This document shows, piece after piece, positions 1-11,067 of a DNA stretch of 64,000 nucleotides; within the stretch, counting starts at the first letter, position 1, and each line of letters begins with the position of its first letter. The translations under genes were made by a program, and so were the position numbers. This DNA comes from Cliona cf. orientalis (Eukaryota; Porifera; Demospongiae; Clionaida; Clionaidae), in the NCBI GenBank assembly GCA_963930775.1, contig OZ005690.1, positions 3,890,225-3,954,224 on the forward strand, read 5' to 3'. Below the pieces are notes generated by a model. The model did not search any database. It was given only the letters and a program-made list of their open reading frames with translations, and had not been told where the DNA came from.

Positions 1-560
1 TGCCATGGCACGCGGGGTATGTGCTCTATGAGCTCTAGTTAATTTTTTGCTTACAGAAATATCTACATGAATCTCGCCACAAACATGCCCTGAGGAGATC
101 TAGAGGAACTAGTGGAAGATTTGCCGGTGCAGATACTGACAAGGAGGAGCAAGAGATAGGTACACAATGCCATACGTACATGTAGCTAAGCCAAAGAAAG
201 TTGTCATGTTATGTTATTGCTTGTCCTAACATGTATGCTGATGGTGTGTACATGTACATATATGGAAGTTGATCAAAGCCTGCCTGCTTTGGTATGTACG
301 CTTGTAGAATCAACTGCTGATAATTATTGCATGCTTATTATATTATGTGTTATTATTGAATGTGAAATTAACAGTTGTTCAGATGTACAATAATTAATAT
401 TACTGTACAATAGTAACAGTGCTATACATGTACGTATACGTGTATTATGTACATGGCTAACACAATATTTGAGTATATACATGTACATGTACATGAGGTG
501 GTACGTCGTGTTGTAATACACAATGTACACTTTTAACTGTGAACTTGAATATATTATATA
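1..560. other. AT-rich intergenic DNA
   Basis: No gene is seen here. Reading frames are short and have no recognisable domain. Around 476-494 there is a short run of the self-complementary hexamer TACATG. This stretch ends at the TA that flanks the inverted-repeat element starting at 563. Confidence 0.6.
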
Positions 561-562
561 TA

Positions 563-762
563 CCGTATAGCCGGAAAATTTGATAGTTTGGTGGTCTGTA
601 TTACAACTGCCAAATTAAAATTCGCCAAAAATTCCTACTCGCATATATACATTTGGCGATCCCGTACCAAACCGCCAAATTTAAATTTGCCAATATTTTT
701 GCAATAGCGATTTTGGGCTAGACCGCCAAATTTAATTTCCGCCAATATTTCCGGCTATACAG
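563..762. mobile_element. TA-flanked MITE, mariner-like
   Basis: This 200-bp element has terminal inverted repeats. The left end reads CCGTATAGCCGGAAA and the right end TTTCCGGCTATACAG, with one mismatch in 15. It is bordered by TA on both sides (561-562 and 763-764), as expected for a Tc1/mariner-type insertion. The interior has several copies of CCAAATT/AATTTGG-like words in both orientations, so it could fold back on itself. It has no coding capacity and is presumably non-autonomous. Confidence 0.75.
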
Positions 763-764
763 TA

Positions 765-1560
765 TGCATGCAGATTAATGCTACTGTAGTCTTCACTTGT
801 AATTGTAGGCACACCCAATTAGTTTTGGTTGTGCTTGTACACTGTATGTGGCTATGCAATTTCAGGTAGGACTTTTTTAGTGGCTTATATGTGTATATAT
901 TATGCATGCATACTTGAATTGTTGGTCCCTCATTGTTTATATACAAGGTACAGTTTTCACAGAAATGTAAGCCTTATCTAATAAAAGTTATTGTCATAGT
1001 ACAGTGTTCTACAACTTTATGGGTATGTGGTACACCTATGTGGTTTGTAGTTAACTTCCTAGGTAATGGATTCATGGAAAGATCTATCCTATTGCATGGC
1101 TGTGGCTCCTATATACAATGTTAGTATAGTTTTCCCAGAAATGTACACTTCATCCAATATAAGTTATTATCATAGTACAGTGTTGTGTAACTTCATGGGT
1201 ATGTGGTACACCTACATGTGGCTTATAGAGAGATAGGTTTACTTCTTGGGTAATGGATTCATGGAAAGATCTATCCTATTGGCTACCAGCTGCTATACCC
1301 ATCATTGTTTCCATTGTCTGCATAATGCATTCTTTTAGGATGAGATCATAATTATAATAACCAGCCCACTGTGCTCCTGCTCCATACTTCATTGACCTTA
1401 TATTGCTTTTGTCTATTGTTGGCACTCAGTGTCCATTGATTACATCCATAATCACTTGCATGTCTGCGTAAATATGCCTCCCTGCAGCCCTTTGGAGAGA
1501 TTAAGCTAAAGGAAAAATCTGGAATGGCTACTTGAACACCACTAGAACATGTACATCAGG
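765..1560. repeat. Dispersed repeat with internal duplication
   Basis: Two diverged copies of a unit of about 150 bp lie next to each other, roughly 946-1100 and 1125-1285. Both carry GTCATAGTACAGTGTT and GGATTCATGGAAAGATC. A third copy with the same downstream sequence lies at about 18140-18560. No open reading frame is conserved between the copies, so this is a non-coding dispersed repeat. Confidence 0.7.
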
Positions 1561-1745
1561 GTTTTATACAGGATTTTTTTCCCAGGGGGGGGGAACAATC
1601 GATGGTAATACTATCATGGCATGCATAGCACGCCCAGACTAGGGGGGTCTGGGGGCATGCCCCCCCAGGAAAATTTTTAATTTTATAACCTCTGAGACAG
1701 CTTCTGGTGGCTTCTGAGACCACATCTCAGTTTGGTTTGTTACTG
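1561..1745. repeat. G-run dispersed repeat
   Basis: The segment contains a G run followed by GGGGGTCTGGGGGCATGC, its near complement CCCCCC, and a tail reading CTCTGAGACAGCTTCTGGTGGC. Related segments occur at about 29580-29755 and 39825-39975. It is non-coding repeat DNA. Confidence 0.65.
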
Positions 1746-2143
1746 CACATTTTCACCTTTTTCATGATGTATCTTGTGGGCATAGCCACCCATTGATCAA
1801 AATTTGCATTTGGTTTGTGGGATGTATCTGTGGCGTAATCAGCACTTGCTCTGTCATCAACATACCCATGCAAGCTTGCAAAAGTCCAGTTTATCAGTAA
1901 GGCAATAGCTGATTTTAGTCAGTTCAGTTGGTAGAGAATTTTCAGTGAGTTGAGTGGAGCTAGATATAATTATATTCAGACTCAGCTAAGGAGTCAAACA
2001 GGCACATTTCACTTTAATTCTAGCTAGCAATAGGCAATGTGTTGTGCATTAAGCTATCAATGGTTGTTATTAACAAATATTAGTACTATAATATATGCCA
2101 ATTTTCAGGGGGGGGGAGCAAGTCAGGGGTGGGAAATCCCATG

Positions 2144-2466
2144 CAGTGGTGGATCCAGGATTTCTATAAGGGGGGGTTCTGATATGCTGTTGCACGCAAA
2201 GCGCGCGCGGATTTTTAGAAGCCACACCCACTTTCGAGCAAAACCACGCCCATTTCGCTCGTTCTTGTGACAAACTAGTCCAGTTGATCTGTTTTTGAAC
2301 GAATTTCTTCTAAAGCATTCTAAGGTGAGCCATAGCAGCAGTTTTCTAGTTCTGTAGCCAGAAAGGGGGGTTCCATTTAGCCTAACATAGTATACTTCTT
2401 AGTGCTAGGTGCAGCCCAAAGGGGGGTTCCTGTGCACCCCTGGATCCCCCTCTGGATCCGCCACTG
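2144..2466. mobile_element. hAT-like MITE (CAGTGGCGGATCC ends)
   Basis: The left end CAGTGGTGGATCCAG matches the reverse complement of the right end, CAGTGGCGGATCCAG. The inner part also mirrors itself (AAGGGGGGGTTC near the left, GGGGGGTTCC near the right). CAGTGGCGGATCCAG-type ends are typical of hAT-family elements. No clean 8-bp target duplication is visible, so the superfamily call is tentative. The element sits inside another G-rich repeat. Confidence 0.6.
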
Positions 2467-2739
2467 CCATGGTTCCCCCCCTCTAAAATAAAACACTGTA
2501 CATGTATGGAGACCAACATGCAAGCTGTGTTTCGCCCCTCATGTTCTTACAGATTCTCCCATACAAGTTTATAACAGATGAAACAATTGTTTTCCGTGTA
2601 TATCCACTTTATGTAATTTTTCTTCAAGAGCATGGATCATGTAAATTTGCTGTAGATGCTGATTGTTAAGCATATACGCAGTGCAGGTCTCTGTTAAGCA
2701 CGTATGCATAATATTATTTGTTTAACAGCTGCAATGCAT

Positions 2740-2965
2740 GTGTTTGTACCACCCTCCCCTCCGCCCCCCCCTCCCCCCCCCCCCCCCCCCCCCCCCCCCA
2801 AAGAAAATGATCTGGTGGAGGTTATTCTCATGCAAATCCTATGTGTGGGACCAAAATATTCACGAATCTCAATAAATTGCCACTGATACTTTAGAATAAT
2901 ACATTTAAAGACATTGAACATGCATACATATGGATGAGGAATCATTGTACATATACATAAATGCA
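2740..2965. repeat. Poly-C tract and dispersed repeat
   Basis: A C-rich tract at about 2757-2799 is followed by AAAGAAAATGATCTGGTGGAG, a word found again at about 9447-9467 with similar flanks. The short reading frames with runs of proline or glycine are artefacts of the C/G run. Confidence 0.7.
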
Positions 2966-2995
2966 TGCATGATATTACATCCCCAGTATAAATTT

Positions 2996-3470
2996 ACTTT
3001 TTTGCGGTTATTAGGTAATTATGTTGTAATTATGATGTAACCTATGTCGTCATAGCGCTAAAATTCAGAGCCTTTACAGAACACTTCTGAGACCTGAAAA
3101 TCCACAGAATCATATATTAACTTACATACATATCCAGCGAATACATTAAAAGCTGAGTGCTACTTTCTCCGACAAGTAATGCCGGCCGAACTTCACGCGT
3201 TCTCTTGGCTGACGTAATCCTGTGGATAAATAAAGCTAGCCTTGCGCTGTTTATAGCATGCGTCATGCCACGACCGATCTGAAGTTCGGAAGCTGTACTG
3301 TGCTGTCGAGTTCATCTCCTTTGATTGAAGCATCAAAACTCGAAGTCGAAAGTTGATCTTAGACTCCATCTCTACGATTGAGGCCCTGGCATCGATGTGT
3401 GTATTGACGACCTTTACCACATACACCATTAGAACTATGCAGCCACTGGGGATGTGGTCAAGGGTTCATT
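2996..3470 (-). mobile_element. MITE family with ACATCCCCAGTAG ends
   Basis: On the minus strand this copy runs from CTTGACCACATCCCCAGTGG (reverse complement of 3443-3462) to GTTATGAGG-like tail sequence near 3010. Other copies are at about 16690-17180, 17260-17670, 27041-27920 (broken) and 61700-62232. The 61.7-kb copy shows the inverted ends best. Shared inner words are GTAAAGGTCGTCAATA, TCTCGACCTCGA and ACGTCAGCCAAGAGAACGCG. It is non-coding. Confidence 0.7.
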
Positions 3471-4175
3471 GGGGCGAGCCGAAGCGAGCCCCACACAGGT
3501 GATACCAATCGAGATTTTCCGTTTATATGTATATCTGCCGTACGTCCTTCCGTACCGTATATATACCTCTTCTATTTGAACGATGTACATTCAATATTTT
3601 TCGATTAACGCGCATGCGTAATGACACAACTGAAGTAACTACACAAGTTGCACACAACGTTGACTCAACGTTCATTAACTGAATCAATATCGAGTCTTCA
3701 TAAGACGAGCCAAGCGCGAGAGTGGATCGAACACTTCAACGCAGAGCTAGAGAAAGAGGGAAAGCCGAGTCTGTGACATCGCGCGAGCGGCTAAAAAGGT
3801 AGAAAGACCGAGAAAACGCAGAAATAGATATGAATTTCAAAAGGGGAGAGCTGCAGAGACTCAGACTGAGAGGGGCAAGGCTACAGAGAAAAATATGTCG
3901 CTCTAGGTAGGCAGAGCGAAACATTACGAGTGCAGAGGGTCCATATGAGACTCCAAATTCAAGGCCCTAAAAAGATCGAGAACAAGTGACTGTAATGTTG
4001 CTAGCAAAATGATCATCGCTGAACTATGACTCTATGAGTAGCTAGAGACACATTCTAACCATATATAGTTTCCACTCCCTCGAGTCAATCATATTAACAA
4101 TTTTATAATTAATTCCGATCTGAATACCAAATCATTTAAATTTGTACCTGTGTGGGGTTCGCGGAGGCTCGCCCC
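3471..4175. mobile_element. TIR element, GGGGCGAGCC ends
   Basis: The left end GGGGCGAGCC is mirrored by GGCTCGCCCC at the right end. Inside it, CCCCACACAGGT (left) is mirrored by ACCTGTGTGGGG (right), giving inverted ends of about 30 bp with a variable spacer. ATT lies on both sides and may be a 3-bp target duplication. No protein is recognisable inside. Partial relatives of the end (GCGAAGGCTCGCCC) occur near 7685 and 8647. Confidence 0.6.
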
Positions 4176-4222
4176 ATTGATGTTAAAACATCGTCTCTAG
4201 TTTAAGTATAATGTAATTAAAT

Positions 4223-5111
4223 ATGTGATAGGATATGAGAAAAGGGACCACTTTGCACATTTTCTGAATGCTTATATCTCTGAAACTATAGCAGCTATGA
4301 ACTTCAAACCTGGCAGTAAGTCACGAGTCCCGCCCACTTCGGGGTGGGCGGGGCAAGCAAGTGCATCGATTGCGTTTGAAGATTGCTCTTTTCTGCCTCA
4401 CTTTGGTGGCTTACTGCTCAGGATAAGAGACTTGCTGTAGCTTCTTGTGTTGGATCTATAAAGTAGAAGCCCCAAACTATTTATAAACCAAGCTAGAAGC
4501 CTATAGGGCTCTTGAGAACTTGAAATGGTGACAGTTTGAAAAATGGTAAAAAAATTGCATATTGCTCCATGTGGTCCCATTTCTCATACCATAAATCATG
4601 AAATTTATGCATGCATCTTATTCATGCTAATTCATGCATGGTATAGCCTAGGCGCATGAATAAAATTACATTATTTTAACTAACCCAATTATTACCCACA
4701 CGCATGCGCCAGTGGTTTACCGCAAGGTCACACACCAATGCATGCTAGTGCTAGTGTGTAGCTACCTGCACTACTGATTATAAGTATTTTTAAAAAGGAA
4801 GCTCTGCCTATTCGCTATGTGAATCAGGCAGAGAGAAACAGAGGAGGCTAATAAACTGAGTGTCAGAAAAGATCAGTGAAATTGGTTACCCATTTGTGTG
4901 ATTCTGATTGAGAGACTCTATAGCTAAAGAATAGCTGCTCTGGGGCTATTGATTGAGAGACTATAGCTAAAAAATAGTTGCTCTGGGAAGTATCTCAAGA
5001 TTGAAATGCGCATGATTTTGATCACATTAATTTTTAATTTGATCAAAATGACACTGAACCGCATGACTTTAATGCAACACAAATTTCTTGATTTATGGTA
5101 TTCTACCACAT
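4223..5111. mobile_element. GGATATGAG-family TIR element 3' of MT copy A
   Basis: The left end (ATGTGATAGGATATGAGAAA) is mirrored by the right end around 4566-4586 plus 5101-5111, which is split by a 510-bp insertion. The same element lies directly after the stop codons of methyltransferases B (11068-11445) and C (24685-24979). In this copy it ends about 20 bp past the stop of copy A, at 5132. It probably spread by duplication together with the genes. It may supply 3' untranslated sequence, although no polyadenylation signal was identified. Confidence 0.7.
4589..5098. mobile_element. TA-flanked MITE nested in the GGATATGAG element
   Basis: This 510-bp insertion begins CCATAAATCATGAAATTT and ends with the near inverted complement AAATTTCTTGATTTATGG. 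TA is present on both sides (4587-4588 and 5099-5100). Comparison with copies B and C, where the host sequence reads TCTCATATCCTACCACAT without interruption, shows precise insertion with TA duplication. A related longer copy is at 15700-16608. It is most likely a Tc1/mariner-type non-autonomous element. Confidence 0.85.
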
Positions 5112-5131
5112 AATATATATAGACTAAGTAT

Positions 5132-5899
5132 TCAGTATATTGTTTTGGTAAATATCGCATGAAGATTATATATAGGCTCTAATTGAGTTACTGGACCATT
5201 TCCATACTCTTTCTTAATTCTATAAAGTGCTTCTTGATCAAATTTTGTTGGATCGAACTCCCCATGGAACCATCCGTACATTGAGTTAATGTAGTCGTCC
5301 AAATCCTTCCATTTTGGATAGTGAGGTATTATTGTCATGGACATTTGTTTAAATTCTGCATCAGAGGCCGCACTTGCATACTGGCTCGCATTCCAGAAGA
5401 TCATTTTCTCATTTGTCATCCAGTCAAGAAAATCAGGACCAACTAGCTGGTTGAATAGTGCTGTTCCAATCTCAGGAATTGGAAGATTGCCATTGGCTGT
5501 TGTGAATGCAAAGCAACCGCCAACACGTAGATTTTTGTAAACCCGCTTCAAGACAGCTTCCTTATCTCTGATCCAGTGAATCACAATATTGCTGAATATG
5601 AGATCGTACTGTCCAGATGGAAATGTCTGATCATCAGCTTGGATGTATTCAATATTGCTGGCTGAGTGGTTCTCTCTTGCAATCTTGAGTCTTTCTCCAT
5701 CAGGGTCTACAGCCACCACCTTCCCCTCTGGTCCAACTCGCTCTGACAGCACTTTTGTGAGGTAGCCAGTCCCACATCCCAGGTCGAGAACAGTGGCACC
5801 CTTCTCCACATTTAGCATTTCAATCATCTTTGATCCAACACTTTGCTGAGTTTTACTACCATTTTGATAGCTTGTGGCTTGCGTAGTAACAGATGACAT
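5132..5899 (-). CDS. Class I SAM-dependent methyltransferase, copy A (intact)
   Basis: A single-exon gene of 255 residues. The Rossmann-type SAM-binding fold is clear: motif I VLDLGCGTGYLTKVL (residues 37-51), the acidic end of strand 2 in VVAVDPDGERLKIA (61-74), motif II region YIQADDQTFP (85-94), YDLIFSNIVIHWI (98-110), and the LRVGGCFAFTT loop and strand (124-134). The C-terminal third (150-255) is a cap with YGWFHGEFDPTKFDQEA, probably shaping the substrate pocket. The layout resembles the Methyltransf_11/25, trans-aconitate methyltransferase and juvenile-hormone-acid methyltransferase group, which methylate small carboxylic acids. The actual substrate is unknown. No signal peptide or membrane segment is seen, so it is probably cytosolic. 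The closest relatives here are B and C. The upstream promoter region shared by B and C is not conserved in this copy. Confidence 0.9.
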   Translation of the reverse strand: MSSVTTQATSYQNGSKTQQSVGSKMIEMLNVEKGATVLDLGCGTGYLTKVLSERVGPEGKVVAVDPDGERLKIARENHSASNIEYIQADDQTFPSGQYDLIFSNIVIHWIRDKEAVLKRVYKNLRVGGCFAFTTANGNLPIPEIGTALFNQLVGPDFLDWMTNEKMIFWNASQYASAASDAEFKQMSMTIIPHYPKWKDLDDYINSMYGWFHGEFDPTKFDQEALYRIKKEYGNGPVTQLEPIYNLHAIFTKTIY

Positions 5900-6785
5900 T
5901 TTTTATCGGTGATTGGCGGTTAAGACCTGCTTAGTTGGTACTATGGAATGTTATCATCTATCAACCGAGGTTGTGCATGTAGTCTATAATATCTATGGTG
6001 CCACAGTCAGGTAGGGTGGTCTATGAATATAATTCGGGGCAAGCCCCGAATACACGAGAGACAGGAAGCGGTTTTTTTTGTATACGTATAATAATATTAC
6101 TAGCGGTACACTTCGTGCATAAACATCCTCGCTCAGCTCAAATAAGCGGAAATTAAAAATGGCCCATGCGCTATGCATGTACGTACTCCTGACCACGTGC
6201 ATGTAGGAGGTGTGTTTTGCGCTAACTTAGTTAGATGCTCTATATTCAAGTATTACGATTACAAAAGTTTCAACTGAAAGACGCTGGTGATAGCACTAAA
6301 GCTAAGAGTTAGCGAATAGGTAGCCCACAAGGTCTAATATCGCTGATGTAAGCAAACGATCCAGAGATCTCCGATCAACAGAAGACGATCATTTTGAACG
6401 TCGCGAAAAAAGACTTGGGGGGGGGGGGGGTGATACAGTTCAGCGGTGCTGTAGCCACGTACATTCTGTGAGAGTTTCACAAGATAGAAATCCATGTTTG
6501 ACGTTTACTGCTACTGAAAAGAAATCAGTATCGAATTGTACAAAGAAAGGTGAGGTTTTAAAGTCGACGTACCATTTTATGGTCCTTTGAACGAAATCGA
6601 AAAAACTGTGGATCTGTGACTACCATGGTTCTTCATGAATGTAGCTGACCATGTTTGAAATCCTTAGAGCTGGCGATGGAGCTTGATTCACCGTGGCGTA
6701 CAAGAACGAAATTTTAGAGGGCACGCGAAAAGTAGCCATTGAAGCCATACGATCTCGGCCAAGTCCGAGTAGAGGACCTCGCTTC
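5900..6785. other. Intergenic, no gene seen
   Basis: No credible coding region. It contains the small palindrome TCGGGGCAAGCCCCGA near 6032-6047 and a G run at about 6417-6430. The first part is the 5' flank of methyltransferase A; no clear TATA motif was found in it. Confidence 0.5.
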
Positions 6786-7015
6786 GCTCGGAATAGTGAT
6801 CATTTCAGTGAGGAGAGAGTTAAATTTTGAACTCGTAAGGTAATGGTCGTCATGCGCATGCGCATGCGCCTGCACTGCACATCGACAACTCGAGTGTAGG
6901 CAAGGCATAAAATTGGAAAGGAGAGTCACTGTACTACTCTGGCAAGGCTCAGGTCCACGATTATCATCACTGGTAGACTCCACTTTCCTGAGCATGAAGA
7001 TGACTATGATGGAGG
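6786..7015. repeat. Repeat copy 1 of a local duplication
   Basis: The segment from GTGATCATTTCAGTGAGGAG to CTGAGCATGAAGATGACT is repeated at about 7762-7985. The neighbouring block 7530-7760 is repeated at 8510-8695 (GGGGTACCAACCCCATGTG in both). The region therefore holds two interleaved duplicated blocks of about 200 bp. A foldback at 7029-7084 (GTGCCCAGCCCCCTTC and its near complement) follows. No coding function is evident. Confidence 0.7.
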
Positions 7016-7170
7016 CTTATCCCCTCTAGTTTCGTGCCCAGCCCCCTTCTCGCGCGTGCATGAAGGGGACTGGGCACGAGACTCCCCTCAGGCCTGGCTA
7101 CAGGTACTTGACTCATGGTCATGGAATGTAAACTACTACCGGTAAAATATATACGCTGTGTCTACAGTGC

Positions 7171-7382
7171 CGTACCGCAGTGCTGCCAAAGTTTAGGATT
7201 TTATCCTAATATTAGGATTTTTGAGCATCAATTTTGCCTCATTAGCATATGCAAATTAGGAATATTAGGATTTTTCAGGCTTCTACTCCCATAAGGTACA
7301 GTGTTTTCCATGATTATCTCAGGATTTGAGGTACGTTCCTTAGGATTTATTGTCAAAAGATTATGGCAGCCCTGCGTACCGG
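7171..7382. mobile_element. Small TIR element
   Basis: The left end GTACCGCAGTGCTGCCA is mirrored, with small gaps, by TGGCAGCCCTGCGTACCGG at the right end. The interior repeats AGGATTTT and related words in direct order. It is a short non-coding MITE-like element with approximate borders. Confidence 0.5.
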
Positions 7383-7529
7383 CACCGCAATTTAAGCGTT
7401 ATGTGCGGGTAAGTCCATATAAAATACTGTACTCTTACGTAGCCCTAGTCCCCGCCCCCTCCTGCATATGGCAATATTAATTTGTACATAAATTTGCCGG
7501 CACTCTAGACACTGCGAAATATATATAGT

Positions 7530-8032
7530 ATACGTGATCAACATTGTTGGACTATAGCTATTGTACCAGCAATCAGCGGTACTTTCTGATTGTCGTGGTA
7601 GCTTCTCAGGCCTAGCTATTGGGGTACCAACCCCATGTGTGCATGCATGCCTGTGTGCTTTCGAAGATATCTTGTGACTTTTGCGAAGGCTCGCCCCGCA
7701 CAGATGATTTTCATCACCACTCGTATGTATATGTTATATAATATATAATTATATTTGTGGGGTGATCATTTCAGTGAGGAGAGAGTTAATTTTGAACGCG
7801 TAAGGTAATGGTCGTCATGCGCATGCGCGTACGCCCGCACTGCACCGTAACCATTGATCTGAGAGACAACGCGAGTGTAGGCAAGGCACAAAACTGGAAA
7901 GGTGAGTGCTGTACCACTCTGGCAAGACTCAGGTCCACGATTAACATCACTGGTAGACTCCACTTTCCTGAGCATGAAGATGACTGCATGGAGGCTTATC
8001 TCCTTAGCCTTAGGGCCTGGCCGCTACAGGTA
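7530..8032. repeat. Repeat copies of local duplications
   Basis: 7530-7760 matches 8510-8695 and 7762-7985 matches 6786-7015. The copies differ by point changes and a short insertion of ATAT-rich sequence, so they are old duplications. They flank the Tigger-like element at 8033. No gene is seen. Confidence 0.65.
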
Positions 8033-8473
8033 CAGTGGAACCTGTCTAAAGCGGTCACCATAATTTGGGCCAAGAGGTGGCTGCAATATGCAAAACATAG
8101 GGGGTGTGGCTTGTAGGAGAAGTGAGGCCTAAGTGGTAGCAAACGTAATTAACTGGTCTGCAATAGAGCAGTGTAGGGCGCTGTAAGTGCTGGTAAATGC
8201 CCGCAAGTGCGATTAGCAGGTGGTCTAACAAACCCACAAGTAGTATCTGGCGGCCAAGTGGGGTTTCCCTGGGGGCTGTCCTACAGTAGCCACTATAGGC
8301 AGGCTAATTTGTACTAGTGTAAACGCCGTGGGACCTGGCTAACTGGCCGGTGTACGCAATAGGCAGGTGGCTGTCTTATCCAAGTTGCATTCCATAGTAA
8401 ATGCATTGTGGCTGTTTGGGACCTACAGGATGTGGCTGTATTAAGGAGGTGACTGCTAAGGCAGGTTCCACTG
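8033..8473. mobile_element. Tigger/pogo-like MITE
   Basis: The element starts CAGTGGAACCTGTCTAAAGC and ends GCTAAGGCAGGTTCCACTG, which are inverted copies. TA lies on each side (8031-8032 and 8474-8475). CAGTGGAACCT-type ends with TA targets are typical of pogo/Tigger elements. At 441 bp it has no transposase and is non-autonomous. Confidence 0.85.
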
Positions 8474-8695
8474 TACTTGGACTCGTGGTCATGGCATATA
8501 TATATAGTTGTATAGGTGATCAATATTACTAGCAATCTGTGATACTTTCACTATCGTGGTAGCTTCTCAGCGGCTAGCTATTGGGGTACCAACCCCATGT
8601 GCGCATGCATGCCTGTGTGCTTTCAAAGAAATCTTGTGACTTTTGCGAAGGCTCGCCCTGCACAGATGATTTTCATCACCACTTAGTCTAGTTAC

Positions 8696-9424
8696 TTGCG
8701 GATGCCTCGTGTAAGCTAACAGTGATTGAAGCCCTATGCATGATGTCACACCACTGGTCGACACGGCTACAGATTCACTTTTCTGAGATTTTGTGCGGCT
8801 ATGTCTGAACACGAGCAAGGACTTACCGGAAGCCAAGGCAGGCTACTGATCTATGGGATGGAAGGTTCATGTGACCAATTAATCAAGCAGCCAGGACAGT
8901 TTGCTGCAAGTTGAACACTCGCTTGAACTTCGCCGAAACAGAGCGGTGACTGGAGATGGCCATGAAGATCGGTTCATAAATAACAAATAGTTTAATATAG
9001 GCAGGTAATTGAAACCTGTTATAGAGACTAGCAGTAAGGTAGATCTATTAGCCACAGTTAGGTTTAGTAAGTACTACAGTGTATTATACATGAAGCTAAT
9101 TTTTGTGAGAATTTTGAATTATTTCTGATATTTGAGCTGCCATGGTGTTTCTGGAGGTAATGACAACGGTATGTCTCCAGTAATGGTCAAGATACTTACC
9201 TGAAAGTTAGCTCCCAGGTTTGTAACTATGAACTGCTGGAGGCTGTTTGCTGCAGGTTGAACACTCAACTGAAGTTGGAGGCGGCCAGACTCGCCCAAGG
9301 ACCGTTGGGCCTTGTTCTGCTCAAATGATTGGCCAGAATTTATGATCTTGTACTCCGAGGTGTTCTCATCCCTTTGCATTGAGTGTAGCTTACATCTCCT
9401 ATGTCTATAGGTAGCTACGAAAAG
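8696..9424. other. Intergenic, no recognised gene
   Basis: No domain could be recognised. A minus-strand frame at 9119-9379 (86 residues) is open but matches nothing I know. A short word, TTTGCTGCAGGTTGAACACTC, recurs in slightly changed form near 8901 and 9247, so part of this is repeat DNA. Confidence 0.4.
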
Positions 9425-10300
9425 TTTACCACCCTCTCCTTCCCCCCAAAGAAAATGATCTGGTGGAGATAGTAAAGATTTTATTCTTTTTTATATGGAT
9501 TGCTCATGCAAATCCCACATGTGGGACCAAAATCTCTTAAATTGCCACTATACTATAGAATATTAATAACACTTAACAAGTATGTTTGATGTCGCAGTCA
9601 TATATAGATAATGTGACTGAACACTACTAACAGCATGCTATGTACAATTGAGTGCCAGTTAGTACAGTGTGCATGCGCAAATGAAAATAGCATCGAACTT
9701 TAAACCTATAGCTATTATGGCGTAGACCACACCCCTCACTGCAGGTCAAGAGCAGCTGCTCAAACTCATCGTGCAATGGCGATGTTTTCACTCCGCTTGA
9801 ACGTCGAATCTACTACTTGGTGTCCTGCTGAGCAGGCCTGTCGAAATGCGCGGTGCTTGCGCCGCTCGCTCAAGTTCGAGAATGCATCTCTAGCTCTATG
9901 GCCTAGCCGGGCCCTGGCAACCTCGTTTGTGCACATGGCACAACAATTCTGACCAATCGTGAGTCTTCTGAACTTATAGGAGAGTGCATCTTTTATGCCC
10001 GCCAGGTTAGGACACGGACTATATAAGAAAATTGTTGCCTCTCAAAAATATTTTTCATTGTATATAGTACAAGTATGTTTAATGTCACAATCATCGGATA
10101 ATGTGGTTAGTATACATGATCATCTATTAACAGTACATGCTCACAAAACATAGAGATGTAATTCATGCACAAACAGTATCCTGGCTGGGCAAGATTGTCC
10201 ATTAGTGCCGTGCGCGTGCACAGATGAAAGCGGTTGCAGAGGCCACACCCCCATAGCAACTAAGTGTACGCGTGCAATGGCGATGTTCTCGCTCTGCTCG
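9425..10300. repeat. Dispersed repeat block
   Basis: It contains the AAAGAAAATGATCTGGTGGAG word shared with 2800-2820. It also contains two related segments (about 9570-9800 and 10070-10300) with ACAGTACATGCTCA, CACAAACAGTATCCTG and GTGCAATGGCGATGTT. A reverse-oriented relative lies at about 36060-36460. It is non-coding and locally GC-rich near 9780-9930. Confidence 0.55.
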
Positions 10301-10408
10301 AACGTTGCTACCGAAGAGAGGGTTCTATGAGAGCCCTGAGGTCTTCTAAATCACATAACAAGTTTAGATCACATAGCTTTGTATTGCTAAGAGCCAGAGG
10401 GCAAAACT

Positions 10409-10466
10409 TGTAGGTGACTATGAAAATCTTGTAGGTGACTATGAGAAGCTTGTAGGTGACTATGAG
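10409..10466. repeat. Short tandem repeat, three units
   Basis: The unit CTTGTAGGTGACTATGA plus four variable bases is repeated three times in direct order at about 21-bp spacing. Translated on the minus strand it gives a repeated IVTYK pattern, which is a by-product of the repeat and not evidence of a protein. Confidence 0.8.
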
Positions 10467-10523
10467 ATATAGATACCTGTCAGTAGCCAATCAAATTGCA
10501 GTATTTGTTACAACTAAATAATA

Positions 10524-10664
10524 GTTAGAGACTGAGTCCAAGGTCTCTACGCATTTTAAGAGACCAAAGGCCCTGGGCTATAGCATCCCGAGCGCAGCGA
10601 GGGTGCTACTAAGGGCCTGAGGGTCTCTTAAAAAGTGTAGAGACCATTGGACGAGGTCTCTAAC
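10524..10664. mobile_element. Foldback element
   Basis: GTTAGAGACTGAGTCCAAGG at the left is mirrored by CCATTGGACGAGGTCTCTAAC at the right, and inner segments TTTTAAGAGACC and GGTCTCTTAAAA also pair. The whole 141 bp can form a long hairpin around GAGCGCAGCGAG. The flanks hold further GAGGTCTCTAAGTGA-type words (10760-10830), so related end fragments lie nearby. Confidence 0.65.
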
Positions 10665-11067
10665 TGATTTAGAATATAGCAACTGTAACCATGACATTTA
10701 GCCTGGGGACTAGGCTATTATTGCACTGTGCATCTTTCTTTACCCTTGGCAGCCCAATAATAGACCTACCTTTCTAAGAGGTCTATAAGTGAATTGAGAG
10801 GTCTCTAAGTGAAATAATGGACCTCCAATTGACCAATCAGATTGCTGTATTTGTTACAACTATATTCTAAGATCTAAAAGAAAATTGTCGCTCTGAAAAA
10901 TATTTTTCATTGTATATAGTATAACCACATAAATATATCAATTAACTCATTACATTTGAAGACATTGAACATGTATGCATATATTATATGGATGAGGTAG
11001 CTATCATTGTACATAATAATTGTAATACACACATGCATAATACTTAAGTATAATGTGATATTATAAT

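Noticed and set aside
1915..1945. tRNA A-box-like sequence (GTTCAGTTGGTAGAG)
   Set aside because: No matching B-box, anticodon arm or acceptor stem could be laid out around it; it looks like chance or a very old tRNA-derived repeat.
2694..2966. Glycine- or proline-rich reading frames across the C run
   Set aside because: They are products of the homopolymer tract on either strand and have no other coding sign.
5337..5540. 67-codon plus-strand frames opposite the methyltransferases (also at 11667, 25208, 44384 and 59626)
   Set aside because: Present only because the minus-strand genes are conserved; no independent coding signal.
9119..9379. 86-codon minus-strand frame
   Set aside because: No recognisable domain and part of the region resembles a short repeat; too weak to call a gene.
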